DNA of 64,000 bases from Niallia sp. XMNu-256 (GTDB lineage Bacteria > Bacillota > Bacilli > Bacillales > Cytobacillaceae): the NCBI RefSeq assembly GCF_036670015.1, contig NZ_CP137636.1:2024501-2088500 (forward strand), read 5' to 3'. This document shows, piece after piece, positions 17,257-26,370 of this stretch. Each line of letters starts with the position of its first letter. The first letter of the stretch is position 1. A program made the position numbers and the translations under genes. Under the pieces are notes generated by a model that saw only the letters and a program-made list of their open reading frames with translations, had not been told where the DNA came from and made no database searches.

Positions 17257-17688
17257 TTACTTCAGCAGAGAATAAAGGTCATCTTTGTTTTGAACGAGGT
17301 CTTCCAATGTATATTGTTTCAAGACAGCAATAAATGCTTGGAGGGCTTCGTGTAGAACATGTTTTAATTTACATGCGGGTGTAATAATACAATAGTTTTT
17401 TCCTTTATCAAAACACTCAACAATGTGAAAATCCTCTTCCGTTTTTGAAACCACTTCACCAATATTTATATCCTTAGGTTGTATCGCAAGTCGAATACCG
17501 CCATTTCTTCCTCTTATGGTTTCAATAAATCCTAGTTTCCCTAGATCATGAATAATTTTCATTAAATGATTTTTTGAAATATCGTAGCTATCTGCTATCT
17601 CTTTAATTGTAGCCAATTCATTATTATTTTTTACCGCTAAATAAATTAATACTCGTAAAGCATAATCCGAGTAATTCGTTAACCTCAT
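17257..17688 (-). CDS. nsrR: NsrR nitric-oxide-sensing repressor
   Basis: A 143-residue Rrf2-family regulator. The winged-helix part is MRLTNYSDYALRVLIYLA through the DNA-reading helix SKNHLMKIIHDL. Three cysteines at 92, 100 and 106 hold the [4Fe-4S] cluster that nitric oxide destroys, which releases DNA. The spacing matches NsrR of B. subtilis. It is divergent from the flavohaemoglobin gene, its classic target, with a dyad operator between them. Confidence 0.92.
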   Translation of the reverse strand: MRLTNYSDYALRVLIYLAVKNNNELATIKEIADSYDISKNHLMKIIHDLGKLGFIETIRGRNGGIRLAIQPKDINIGEVVSKTEEDFHIVECFDKGKNYCIITPACKLKHVLHEALQAFIAVLKQYTLEDLVQNKDDLYSLLK

Positions 17689-17768
17689 TTTGAAAACTCC
17701 TTCTCATTCGAGACTCTTCTATAGTATAACATTTAATAAAATTTAGTGAAATTGTGACAACTTTATGA

Positions 17769-17791
17769 AAGATGCATTTAGAATATATCTT
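17769..17791. promoter_or_regulatory. NsrR operator candidate
   Basis: AAGATGCATT and AATATATCTT form an 11-1-11 dyad matching the known NsrR consensus of ATRTATYTT half sites. It sits upstream of hmp, between the divergent nsrR and hmp. Confidence 0.7.
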
Positions 17792-17872
17792 TATTTCCAC
17801 TGTCGTTATATTATTAAACATGTAGATAAAATGAATCTTTAAATAAATTAAATGATAAAAGGTGGATGTATT

Positions 17873-19090
17873 ATGTTAAGTGAGAAGACCATTGAAATTG
17901 TAAAAAGCACGGTTCCTGTATTAGAAAAATACGGAAAGGCAATTACAACCCGCTTTTATGAAAGAATGTTTAGCAATCATCCAGAATTATTGAATATTTT
18001 TAACCATGCGAATCAGAAACAAGGGAGACAACAAACAGCATTGGCGAATACGGTATATGCGGCGGCTGCTAATATCGATAACCTCGGAGCGATTATCCCA
18101 GTAGTCAAACAGATCGGCACAAAACACAGAGCATTGGGCGTTTTACCTGAGCACTACCCAATTGTTGGAGAAAATTTACTGGGAGCAATTAAAGATGTGC
18201 TAGGAGATGCTGCGACAGATGATATTATCAATGCTTGGGCAGAAGCCTACGGTGTGATCGCAGATGCGTTTATCGGAATTGAGCAAGAAATGTATGATGA
18301 AGCAGCTGAACAGCCAGGAGGCTGGAAAGGATTCAGAAACTTTGTCGTTGATAAAAAGGTGAAGGAAAGTGACGTGATTACTTCCTTTTATCTAAAACCT
18401 GAAGATGGGGGAGCCGTTGCATCTTATCAAGCAGGTCAATATATTACAGTAAAGGTTAAGCCTGAAAACGAAAAATTTACGAGCCTACGCCATTATAGTT
18501 TGTCAGATGCGTCTGGTAAAGATTATTACCGAATTAGTGTAAAACGCGAAGATCAAGGGGTTGTTTCGAATTATCTTCACAAGGAAGTGAATGAAGGCGA
18601 TATCATCCCAGTTAGTGCACCAGCAGGAGCCTTTGTACTTGAGGAAAAAGCAACGCCTGTTGTTCTTTTGAGTGGTGGTGTTGGCTTAACACCAATGGTT
18701 AGTATGTTGAAAACAATTGTCGAAAAACAACCAGAAAGAGAAGTTACGTTTATTCATGGAGCTATAAATAGTCATGTTCATGCACTAAAAGATGAAGTGG
18801 CAGAACTTGCTAGTCAAAATGAAAACGTGAAAAGCTATGTTGCCTATTCCTCACCAACTGAAAGTGATCGTGAAGCAGGTCATTATGATAAAGATGGATT
18901 TATTGATTTAGAATGGTTACAAACCGTCCTTCAAGATAATAAAGCCGATTTCTATTTCTGTGGTCCAGTGCCATTTATGAAATCCGTGTACCGCAATCTT
19001 CAAGAATGGGGAGTATCACTAGACAACATTCACTATGAATTCTTTGGTCCAGCTGGAACTCTTGAAGAGGAAACGGCTTCTGTAGGTTAA
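17873..19090 (+). CDS. hmp: Flavohaemoglobin (nitric oxide dioxygenase)
   Basis: A 405-residue three-domain protein. The globin (1-140) has the proximal His in KHRALGV, the FAD-binding domain has RHYSLSD near 206, and the NAD-binding domain contains LLSGGVGLTPM and the C-terminal FFGPAG. It converts NO and O2 to nitrate using NAD(P)H. ATG 17873 follows GGTGG; an upstream in-frame ATG at 17852 has no RBS. It is probably repressed by NsrR until NO appears. Confidence 0.96.
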   Translation: MLSEKTIEIVKSTVPVLEKYGKAITTRFYERMFSNHPELLNIFNHANQKQGRQQTALANTVYAAAANIDNLGAIIPVVKQIGTKHRALGVLPEHYPIVGENLLGAIKDVLGDAATDDIINAWAEAYGVIADAFIGIEQEMYDEAAEQPGGWKGFRNFVVDKKVKESDVITSFYLKPEDGGAVASYQAGQYITVKVKPENEKFTSLRHYSLSDASGKDYYRISVKREDQGVVSNYLHKEVNEGDIIPVSAPAGAFVLEEKATPVVLLSGGVGLTPMVSMLKTIVEKQPEREVTFIHGAINSHVHALKDEVAELASQNENVKSYVAYSSPTESDREAGHYDKDGFIDLEWLQTVLQDNKADFYFCGPVPFMKSVYRNLQEWGVSLDNIHYEFFGPAGTLEEETASVG

Positions 19091-19110
19091 TAGAAAAAGA
19101 ATTGACAAGC

Positions 19111-19145
19111 ACCATTCAGAACAACGGATGGTGTTTTTTCTATTG
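19111..19145 (+). terminator. Weak terminator after hmp
   Basis: CACCATTCAGAACAACGGATGGTG followed by TTTTTTC makes a short hairpin. Confidence 0.6.
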
Positions 19146-19319
19146 ACTTAGAGATAGCTAGAAAAACATTAAACATTAATCCGGAATGCCCCCATTTTCG
19201 AAGGGTTTTTCATCCAACTGTCTCTAATGGTTCATCTTTTAGCAGAAAAAGCCAAAAAAAGGAACTAATTGAGTTCCCATCTAGTGGCTAAGCATTTCTT
19301 GATGAGCATCATCTAGTGC

Positions 19320-20018
19320 TTATTCAATATTACAATAAACGGCGGGACAGTTTTCACAACCAATTTCATTTTTTAAGTATTGGAGATCATGAATCGTGAT
19401 TTTTCCTTTCACAACCGAAATAATCCCTTCGCGTTTTAATTCATTTAAAGTCTTATTCGTGCTTTCTCTGGAAGTTCCACAAAAATCCCCCAGTTTTTGA
19501 TTCGTTAATGGGAGATCAATGAGAATGCCATCTTTTTTATGAACGCCATAGCTGTTGGTCATTCGGATTAAAGTCGAATAAAGAGCCCCTTTTTTCCCGT
19601 GTAACACGAGATCGCGAAATTTTGTTTGCGTTTTTCGGAAGTGATCACTCATCCATTTCATAAATTCATAGGCAAGAGCGCTATTTTCGAAAATCGTTTT
19701 TTCGAGAACCTCTTTCTTGATAATCGCCATTTCTCCGTCTTCAAGTACCTTAGCACTTAAAAGGTATTTGGGCTCATCTGTGAAAAGGGTTAATTCTCCG
19801 CAAATATCACTTTCACCACATATACGTAATGTTAAAATGCGACCATCAGCAGTCACTTTGCTGATTTGAACCTTACCAGAAAGAATTAAATATAATTCTT
19901 CTGCCTTTTCCCCTTCATGAAATAAGTATTGATCTTTTGTGATAGGGGTCGTTCGATCGGCAATCCGTAGTAATTCTTTAATTTGAATTGCTTTTGTTGA
20001 TTTCAATGTTTGAGGCAT
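19320..20018 (-). CDS. fnr: Anaerobic regulator Fnr, Bacillus type
   Basis: A 232-residue Crp/Fnr protein. It has an N-terminal cyclic-nucleotide-like beta-barrel (about 20-115), a dimer helix and an HTH (NQKLGDFCGTSRESTNKTL). The iron-sulfur ligands are C-terminal: Cys221, Cys224 and Cys229 (CENCPAVYC), as in B. subtilis Fnr. Asp136 is a candidate fourth ligand. It would activate anaerobic genes when oxygen is absent. A perfect Fnr box lies upstream. The neighbouring narK is deleted. Confidence 0.93.
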   Translation of the reverse strand: MPQTLKSTKAIQIKELLRIADRTTPITKDQYLFHEGEKAEELYLILSGKVQISKVTADGRILTLRICGESDICGELTLFTDEPKYLLSAKVLEDGEMAIIKKEVLEKTIFENSALAYEFMKWMSDHFRKTQTKFRDLVLHGKKGALYSTLIRMTNSYGVHKKDGILIDLPLTNQKLGDFCGTSRESTNKTLNELKREGIISVVKGKITIHDLQYLKNEIGCENCPAVYCNIE

Positions 20019-20097
20019 GGAACTTCCTCCTTTTAACTATGTTAGGCCTGACCCGGCAGGATAAAAAATGCGAATAAATCATTAATGAAAATAAAGG

Positions 20098-20113
20098 TGT
20101 GAACTACTTCACA
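20098..20113. promoter_or_regulatory. Fnr box
   Basis: TGTGA-ACTACT-TCACA is a perfect palindrome matching the Fnr/Crp consensus, about 80 bases upstream of fnr. It is probably an autoregulatory site and also faced the lost narK. Confidence 0.8.
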
Positions 20114-20188
20114 TCAATAGTTTACCATTATTTTTTACGATAGGTATGAAGGAAATTGAATGTCTACAAATTTGACACAAATCAACGG

Positions 20189-20408
20189 GAAGAGATAATG
20201 GGTGGACTGGGCGGCCATTTCACGCCGATCATCTTATCCATTCTATATAACCTAACAGGTCATCATGCGATTGGATATGGATTTATCACAAGTTGCCTTA
20301 GCAAGCCTCATCATTGTTGTAGGCATGTACGATCAAGAAAGACTAAATAAGGTCAAACGATATGATCCATTACGTTTTACTCAAAAAGGAATACATGTTA
20401 AAGAATAA
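20189..20408 (+). pseudogene. narK: narK remnant (nitrate/nitrite transporter C-terminus)
   Basis: Only the last 70 or so codons of a NarK-type MFS transporter remain. GGLGGHFTPIILSILYNLTG is in one frame, then after a shift LSQVALASLIIVVGMYDQER, and KRYDPLRFTQKG to a TAA at 20406. NarK is normally about 400 residues, so most of the gene, including all N-terminal helices, is gone. The join to the leader (20156-20188) marks the deletion. Confidence 0.75.
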
Positions 20409-20548
20409 GGTGTCGGGGACTTCCAATTTGGATAGTACTTGGCACCTTTTGTTAATTTTATTTAAATTATGCTTATTTTGTCGAAAAATCTGCTAAAATG
20501 TAATATTATGTAATTAGGCACATGGGATATAATTTTTTTCTGATGGGG

Positions 20549-21604
20549 ATGGTTGAGAAAATGATTGTGATCGGTGAAGAGAATATAATTGACTATTATA
20601 AGTTAATAGAAAATGTAGCGAGTGCAATAATCCTTTTAGACGGAAAGAAAATTATATATGCGAATAAAGCAATGGGACAGTTATTAAAGAAAGATTCTAG
20701 TAAACTCATAGGGACAGAATTCAATTATCTACATCCTGATGATGAAACTTCATATATAGAGAGTTGTAAAAGAGCGATTGAATACCAACAGGTAACAGAA
20801 TTGATTGAACAAAAATTGATCTTAGATAATGGAGAAGTTGTTGAAGTTGAGGTCACAGCTGCTCCTTTTAAATGTAATGGTCATTTTCTTATACAGGCAA
20901 ATTATCATGATATTACTGACAAGAAAACAACTGAAAAACTCCTTATCCAATCAGATAAACTATCTGTATTAGGAGAGATCGCATCCGGGATTGTACATGA
21001 AATTAGAAATCCATTAACCTCTATTAAAGGCTTATTACAGTTAATTTCGGAGGACGATCAGTATCGTGAATATTTAAAGATTGTTTTGGATGAAATCGAT
21101 CGAATCGAAGACATTGTGAACGAACTTCTCTTTTTTTCAAAGCCAAGCAAGGAAGATTTTATCGATGTAGATATCTGTAAAATTATAAATGAGACGCTAT
21201 TTTTATTCAAGACTGAGCTTTTTGACCGGAAGATTACTGTTGATATAAATGTAGAAGATAAGATCACTCACGTATTGGGGGATAGAAATCAACTTAAACA
21301 GGTTTTTATCAATCTAATAAAAAATAGCATTGAAGCCATAGGGAAAAATGGAAAAATAACCGTTAATATCAATCGAAAAAGCACGGAAAAAGTCTGTATT
21401 GAAATAATAGATAATGGGATTGGCATTCCAAAAGAAGTAATAAAAAACTTAGGTAAATCGTTTATTTCTACAAAGGAAAAGGGAACAGGCCTAGGGTTAA
21501 TGGTTACGTATAATATTATAAAAAATCATAAAGGTGATATTTGTGTAAAAAGTAAATCCCAAGTCGGTACAATATTCACTGTAAAATTGCCGAGTACACC
21601 GTAG
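20549..21604 (+). CDS. PAS-domain sensor histidine kinase
   Basis: About 351 residues (360 if ATG 20522 is used). A single PAS/PAC sensor (about 20-135) precedes a HisKA domain with phosphoacceptor His in GIVHEIRNPLTSIKG, followed by an HATPase domain with N-box INLIKNSIEAI, G1 DNGIGI and G2 GTGLGL. It lacks membrane segments, so it should be cytosolic. The layout matches the sporulation kinases of Bacillus that feed Spo0F. No response regulator lies beside it. The role in sporulation is inferred. Confidence 0.88.
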   Translation: MVEKMIVIGEENIIDYYKLIENVASAIILLDGKKIIYANKAMGQLLKKDSSKLIGTEFNYLHPDDETSYIESCKRAIEYQQVTELIEQKLILDNGEVVEVEVTAAPFKCNGHFLIQANYHDITDKKTTEKLLIQSDKLSVLGEIASGIVHEIRNPLTSIKGLLQLISEDDQYREYLKIVLDEIDRIEDIVNELLFFSKPSKEDFIDVDICKIINETLFLFKTELFDRKITVDINVEDKITHVLGDRNQLKQVFINLIKNSIEAIGKNGKITVNINRKSTEKVCIEIIDNGIGIPKEVIKNLGKSFISTKEKGTGLGLMVTYNIIKNHKGDICVKSKSQVGTIFTVKLPSTP

Positions 21605-21734
21605 CTTTGAAAGAGAGGGGGTTACCCAAATTGCATAAAGGAATGGAGTTATGAGACCTCACGTTAAAAGCATCTTCCCATTAAATCCTCATATACTGTA
21701 GCATCAAGCCCCGTTTTGAATGAGGTGGTGAACT

Positions 21735-22295
21735 ATGTATTTATTAAGGTCCCTTTCAGAAGATGTCCAATCAAGCCAATTAGCGTTTAATAACGAAACA
21801 AAGACGAAAAGACTCATTTTAGGTGCTCTTTTCGCTGGCATTTCGGCACTGCTTCAGGCACAGGGGGGATTCTTACCAGGGATCGGTTATCTAATTAGTC
21901 CGTTTGCTACTCTGCCCATTTTAATTTGTGCGATGTTTTCCAAGTCTCTTGGAGTAATGTCCTATATTCTCACGATTTTTTTGCTTTTCCTTCTTCTGCC
22001 AAGCGAGTTACTCGTTTTCCCTTTTACAACAGGATTGTTAGGGGTTGGGATCGGTGCAGCCTTCTACTTTTTTAAGCAGAGATTAAGCATCATTTCTGTT
22101 GGGGCTATTTTGTTAACATTAGGAATAATGTTTCTGCTATACGTGGTTCGCTTTCCCGTTTTAGGTCCTGTAGCATCAGATTCCTTTTCATTTATAACAG
22201 CAGGAAGTGTTTGTTTATTTGCTTTTCTATATAGTTGGGTCTGGATGGAGTTGGGGTTATTCTTTTTCAAAAGATTGAAGCCTCTTATAATATAG
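21735..22295 (+). CDS. Six-helix membrane protein, ECF S-component-like
   Basis: A 186-residue integral membrane protein. After about 28 polar residues come hydrophobic segments from LILGALFAGISALLQA onward, with conserved-looking FLPGIGYLISPFATLPI. Size and pattern suggest an ECF-transporter S component or DUF2232-like protein, but I cannot name the ligand. The RBS GAGGTGG precedes ATG. A bidirectional terminator follows. Confidence 0.6.
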   Translation: MYLLRSLSEDVQSSQLAFNNETKTKRLILGALFAGISALLQAQGGFLPGIGYLISPFATLPILICAMFSKSLGVMSYILTIFLLFLLLPSELLVFPFTTGLLGVGIGAAFYFFKQRLSIISVGAILLTLGIMFLLYVVRFPVLGPVASDSFSFITAGSVCLFAFLYSWVWMELGLFFFKRLKPLII

Positions 22296-22402
22296 CCAAA
22301 AACCTACTATTTGTCATAAAGCGGGTCAATGACCTAATGATTCAGTGTCTAATCTGGAAGATTACTTTGTAGCCTTTTATTTCAGAGGCCTGTTTATAAG
22401 AC

Positions 22403-22452
22403 GATAAAAAAACCAAATGAGGGAGCGTGTTTGCTCTCTCATTTGGTTTTAA
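22403..22452. terminator. Bidirectional terminator
   Basis: AAACCAAATGAGGGAGC pairs with GCTCTCTCATTTGGTTT between convergent genes, with A and T tracts on each side. Confidence 0.88.
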
Positions 22453-22497
22453 TAAACTGTTAAAAATAGGCAAAGATTTCATGATGCCTGTCATCCT

Positions 22498-23901
22498 TTA
22501 AGGTACAATTTCATAAACAGTCCCTTTGTTATAATCCGTTACATTAGATGATCCATGAACCCCCAAGTATAATCTCGTTTGATTCAAATTTGTTCCTAAA
22601 GAAGTATAATAAGCGAATTGAGATCCAAAATCGTCATTCGTTTCAATGACATGAAAATCATTGGTCTTCCCGTCTGTTCTTACCCTTGTATAAGCTAAAA
22701 CCCCTCTAACATTCTTTTGAGATTCTTTACTCTCGGCAAAGTCCGTAAACACAACGCTCCCTGTTAAAGCAGGAATCCCATTACCCATATAGACTTGCAC
22801 CCCTGTAAGCGAGATTCCCTGAAACTTATCAGGGCGGGGATCTTGATGATAATAGCTTGTTAAAGGCTTAAGACGCTTCACGGACGCTTTAATAGCTTCA
22901 TCGAAAAAAGCAATAATTTTCTCATCCAATCTCGAATTTTCAGAGCAGCCCTTTACTGTTATAGTAGGAAGATCACCTTCCCATCCTCGCCATCCAAAGT
23001 TAATTAATCCATTCCTGTTATATGGAGAATTTTGGATTAGCCTCACAACCGGTACCGGTTGATAATGAACAAAGGAGTAAATCGCTTCGATCATTGCCTG
23101 ACCGACATTTCCCACTACTTTAATATACTGATTATAAAATCGCTGAAATGATATCCCTACAGAGTTACGCACACCTAGGGCCATTACCGATAGAGATTCT
23201 TGAATCGGTCTTGGCAATTCATTAAACCTTGTAGCTACAGGGGGATCATTGATGAATGGCATTTTATTTACGTCCATTTCCAGAATTTTTCCGGCAATTT
23301 CTATAGGATTTTGACTTAAATTAAAAGGATCGTAACCGGAACCGCCATCACCAGTTATAATAATCAGTTTTCCTGTTTCTGGAGAGAAGTTTAAGCTATT
23401 GACCCCGTTATGATTAAAGAACGGTCTTCTTAAGTTAAGTAATCTTCGTCTTTTTTGAGGTTGACCACTTGGCTGTAAAATCCATTCCTCAACCGTATCA
23501 ATATGGTCAAAGTTGGTTTCTCGATTCGTCCATTTTAGGTTTAAAGTATCGGGTTTACAGGGATCAGGTCTAAAAGAACCTGAAAGAGCACCTGGCCCTT
23601 GTGTACCGGCAACTGAATAATGAAGATAAAACAGACCGTTATAATAAAATCCCGGATGAAAAGCCAAACCTAATAGGCCTCGTTCATCATATCCACCGTT
23701 AGAGACTCCGAGTTTGATAATCCGTTGCCGTATGTCTAAAAAAGTTTGTACACTTCCGTTTCTTATGTAAAAAATTTCTCCGACCTGGGTTGCAACAAAT
23801 AAACTTTCGATTGTATCACCTGGAAGAATAGCTGTTTTTAAAACAGTCGGCAAATTAATTCCACTTAAAAGGGGCCGTAAACCAACCTTCACCTTTGGCA
23901 A
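22498..23901 (-). CDS. GSDH-family sugar dehydrogenase-like protein
   Basis: A 467-residue six-bladed beta-propeller of the glucose/sorbosone dehydrogenase (PQQ) family. Landmarks are ERGLLGLAFHPGFYYNGLFY near 70, FNHNGVNSLNFSPETGKL, ITGDGGSGYDPFNLSQNP, and GVRNSVGISFQ. No signal peptide is visible, unlike secreted soluble GDHs, so the protein stays in the cell or mother cell, or leaves by another route. Starts at TTG 23901. It is monocistronic. Cofactor use is not proven. Confidence 0.82.
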   Translation of the reverse strand: MPKVKVGLRPLLSGINLPTVLKTAILPGDTIESLFVATQVGEIFYIRNGSVQTFLDIRQRIIKLGVSNGGYDERGLLGLAFHPGFYYNGLFYLHYSVAGTQGPGALSGSFRPDPCKPDTLNLKWTNRETNFDHIDTVEEWILQPSGQPQKRRRLLNLRRPFFNHNGVNSLNFSPETGKLIIITGDGGSGYDPFNLSQNPIEIAGKILEMDVNKMPFINDPPVATRFNELPRPIQESLSVMALGVRNSVGISFQRFYNQYIKVVGNVGQAMIEAIYSFVHYQPVPVVRLIQNSPYNRNGLINFGWRGWEGDLPTITVKGCSENSRLDEKIIAFFDEAIKASVKRLKPLTSYYHQDPRPDKFQGISLTGVQVYMGNGIPALTGSVVFTDFAESKESQKNVRGVLAYTRVRTDGKTNDFHVIETNDDFGSQFAYYTSLGTNLNQTRLYLGVHGSSNVTDYNKGTVYEIVP

Positions 23902-24690
23902 CCTTTTTCACACTCCTTCTTTAATAAATTTATATTTATTTATAGATTGTAATAGTTTGTCTATAAGATTTTTTGTTTTCTTAATAAGAATATGATGAGG
24001 ATGATTTTATAAGTACTGAATTAGGGGGAGGGGAGTTTGAATTTGTCATTTAAGCCTTTTAGACACAAAAATACTTCCCTTTAAATTGCCAGATTTAATT
24101 TAATTTGCCTATTTAAAGGGGAGCATATTACCTTAAAATTAACTTCTTTTCAGAGTAATAAATGATGTTCATTGTCATAAGGATTGATACTTCCCCTAGT
24201 GTGTCGGATTGTTCTCTGGTCAATCCACCTATTTAATTAAGGCAATTTGGTGAACATAAAATCTTTATAGATGGCTGTGTTGTATGCGAAAAAACTGTTT
24301 TTGCCTTTTTGCTCCATTAAACATAACAGCAATAAGGCATTTTTCCGTATTTGTAAAAAGCTGCATTTCATCGTGAATGAATCAATTTGTGCGTAGAATT
24401 ACCCCCAATTCAGGGTGAATGGGGGGTAACTTCAGGAGATTTGCGAGAAATTGGTACTTTTTCATACTCATTGGGAAGACATTTTAGCCTAAGAAATGTG
24501 TATAAAAAAGGGATTTTATGCTATCTCCTTCTATATTTTTCTAGAATAGAAATTTCGAAATGGGTGGTAGTGGAAAACTACACTAAAGATTAATGAAGGA
24601 TTGTGAAACTTTGAATTATTCTACCCCACACTAGACCAATTAAAACAGTTAAAAACGGGGAAAGAATTTCAGGAACATATCGAGAGGGGG
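23902..24690. other. Long gene-poor stretch before prophage remnant
   Basis: No convincing gene. It contains a palindrome-flanked A/T-rich region and a hairpin at 24398-24430 (TTACCCCC with GGGGGTAA). Near 24600-24690 a short reading (YPTLDQLKQLKTGKEFQEHI) looks like the end of a lost phage gene. Confidence 0.5.
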
Positions 24691-24696
24691 TTACAC

Positions 24697-24990
24697 ATGG
24701 TTAAACAAGAGTTTACGAACAGTGAATTAATTGGTCTCAATCAATTGATTCGTTCCAGCATGTATCCTGGTGTCACGTACAAAAAAATTTCGAACTTGCT
24801 GCAAGGCATCCAAAGCTCCATCGAATGCAGGGGAATTTCAAGTCGAACGTTTAAACGAATGTTCATCAAAGCAAAAGCAGTGGGGCTTCTCATCGTGTAT
24901 CCAAAAGTAACTGTGGATGGACTGATTACCCGTAATCTTTATATCTTTCAACTTTTACCAATAAAAAATCCTAGGAGGTATGCACCATAA
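24697..24990 (+). CDS. Small phage-type HTH-like protein
   Basis: A 97-residue ORF with RBS GAGAGGGGG. MVKQEFTNSELIGLNQLIRS starts a helical basic protein that ends with strand-like VDGLITRNLYIFQLL. It lies directly before a DnaD-like replication gene, the position of phage replication or transcription factors. No family is recognised. It may be intact although its neighbours are broken. Confidence 0.45.
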   Translation: MVKQEFTNSELIGLNQLIRSSMYPGVTYKKISNLLQGIQSSIECRGISSRTFKRMFIKAKAVGLLIVYPKVTVDGLITRNLYIFQLLPIKNPRRYAP

Positions 24991-25874
24991 ATAAACTATT
25001 AATCCAAGAAAATCCGATGGTTATTCTGCCGTCATTAGCAGAGAAAATCGGCTTAAATCAGGCCGTTGTGATTCAACAGTTTCATTACTGCCTCATATCC
25101 AGCAAACATACCACTTATGGGAGAAACTGAATTTATAACTCGTACAAGGAGTGGGAACGCCAATTTACGTTTTGGTCTGGGAGAACAATCGAACGAACGA
25201 TTCGTTCTCTAGAAGAACAGGGTCTATTGTTATCATCCAAATATAATCGATCGGACAAAACCAAATGGTATAGTATCAACTATGAAAAATTAGAAGAAGG
25301 TTTTTGTGGCAATCTGTCACTTTCTACAAACCAAAGGGATGAATCGGAAAAAACGAATGGGACAACCGGGATAGACAAGCTGTCAGATGCAAAAACACAC
25401 AGAATGACGAACCGAAAGACACAGATTGTACAGTTGAAACAGCCAATATGGGATTTTCAATCCGACAAACTGACGAACTGCATCCGACACACTGTGTAAC
25501 ACCATCCGCTAGTTTGTACCAACCATTACCAGAGACTACTACAAAGACTAAATCAGAGATTAACTCAGAGGTCAAAAAAATCATCTCTTCCTTTTGCCGA
25601 AATCATTACATACTTGAACAACGAAACAAAATCACACTACAAGGTGAATTCAAAGAAAACGAAAGATCTGATTCGAGCTAGCTTTAACGAGGGCTTTAAA
25701 CTGGGAGATTTTACAAGAGTCATAGACATCAAAACAGAGGAGCGGAAGAATGACCCTATTATGAGTAAGTATTTACGACCGGAAACATTATTCGCAACAA
25801 AGTTTGAATTGTATCTTAATCAAAAGAGCAGAAAGAGAACATACCGAGAGGAGGATTTTCATCTTGATGACTAA
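24987..25874 (+). pseudogene. Phage DnaD-like replication protein, broken
   Basis: AGGAGG precedes a start where ATA (24987) replaces ATG. The frame reads VILPSLAEKIGLNQAVVIQQ, is stopped by TGA at 25128 where Trp is expected (RN-W-IYNSYKEW), continues with winged-helix text (FWSGRTIERTIRSLEEQGLL), then shifts frame near 25450 and 25610. The last part, KVNSKKTKDLIRASFNEGF to SKYLRPETLFATKFELYLNQ, is the conserved phage C-terminal domain Phg_2220_C. It is a replication initiator that can no longer be made in one piece. Confidence 0.8.
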
Positions 25875-25910
25875 ACGGGAAGTATTTCCAACTACTTAAG
25901 TTGATATCTA

Positions 25911-26075
25911 TTTATCCCACTCTTAACGGGCAGTAAGCCCCACAAATCAATCAAGGTTCTGAGCAATATTTTAACGAAGATAGGTGGGGATCAACTGCCC
26001 GTAAAGGTCCGATTGGTTCAATTAACAATCAGTGGGGAAGAAGAAAATCCCCCACTGATGGAAGTTTCACTTTAT
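25911..26075 (+). repeat. Structured repeat, family A copy 3
   Basis: Begins TTTATCCCACTCTTAACGGGC and ends GATGGAAGTTTCACTTTAT. ACGGGCAGT and ACTGCCCGT pair perfectly, and the terminal hairpin ATCAGTGGGG/CCCCACTGAT is perfect. It lies just behind the Phg_2220_C domain inside the prophage remnant. It is the best preserved of the three copies. Confidence 0.8.
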
Positions 26076-26089
26076 TATAATACCTTCGA

Positions 26090-26370
26090 GCTATATCAAG
26101 AAAAAGTGGATCAATGGCATGCCGTGTTAAAAGGTGAAACGTATCGAAGTTGGAAATGAACTTGTGGAAGCATGTGGCTAGTTCTCCTTATTCCCCCCAC
26201 GGATTTCAGAGCTGGTATGCAAACCCGTTAATGGCTCCCGAGCGATTCCAAATGGCGATGATACAAAGTACATTATTAACATAAAAGAAAAACCAGCTAG
26301 CAAAGAGGTAGTCGAACGGTCACTTGCAGGGATTCGAGAAATTTTAGGCATCAAAAGAGGGGAAGGCTGA
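26090..26370 (+). pseudogene. Decayed phage gene between DnaD-like and DnaB-like
   Basis: Coding-like text in shifting frames, ending NIKEKPASKEVVERSLAGIR and EILGIKRGEG just before the DnaB-like ATG. The position between initiator and helicase genes suggests a helicase loader or a small accessory gene. The family is not recognised. Confidence 0.4.

Noticed and set aside
24387-24593. 68-codon plus-strand ORF in the gap before the prophage remnant
   Set aside because: Includes the TTACCCCC hairpin, has no RBS and low-complexity content.
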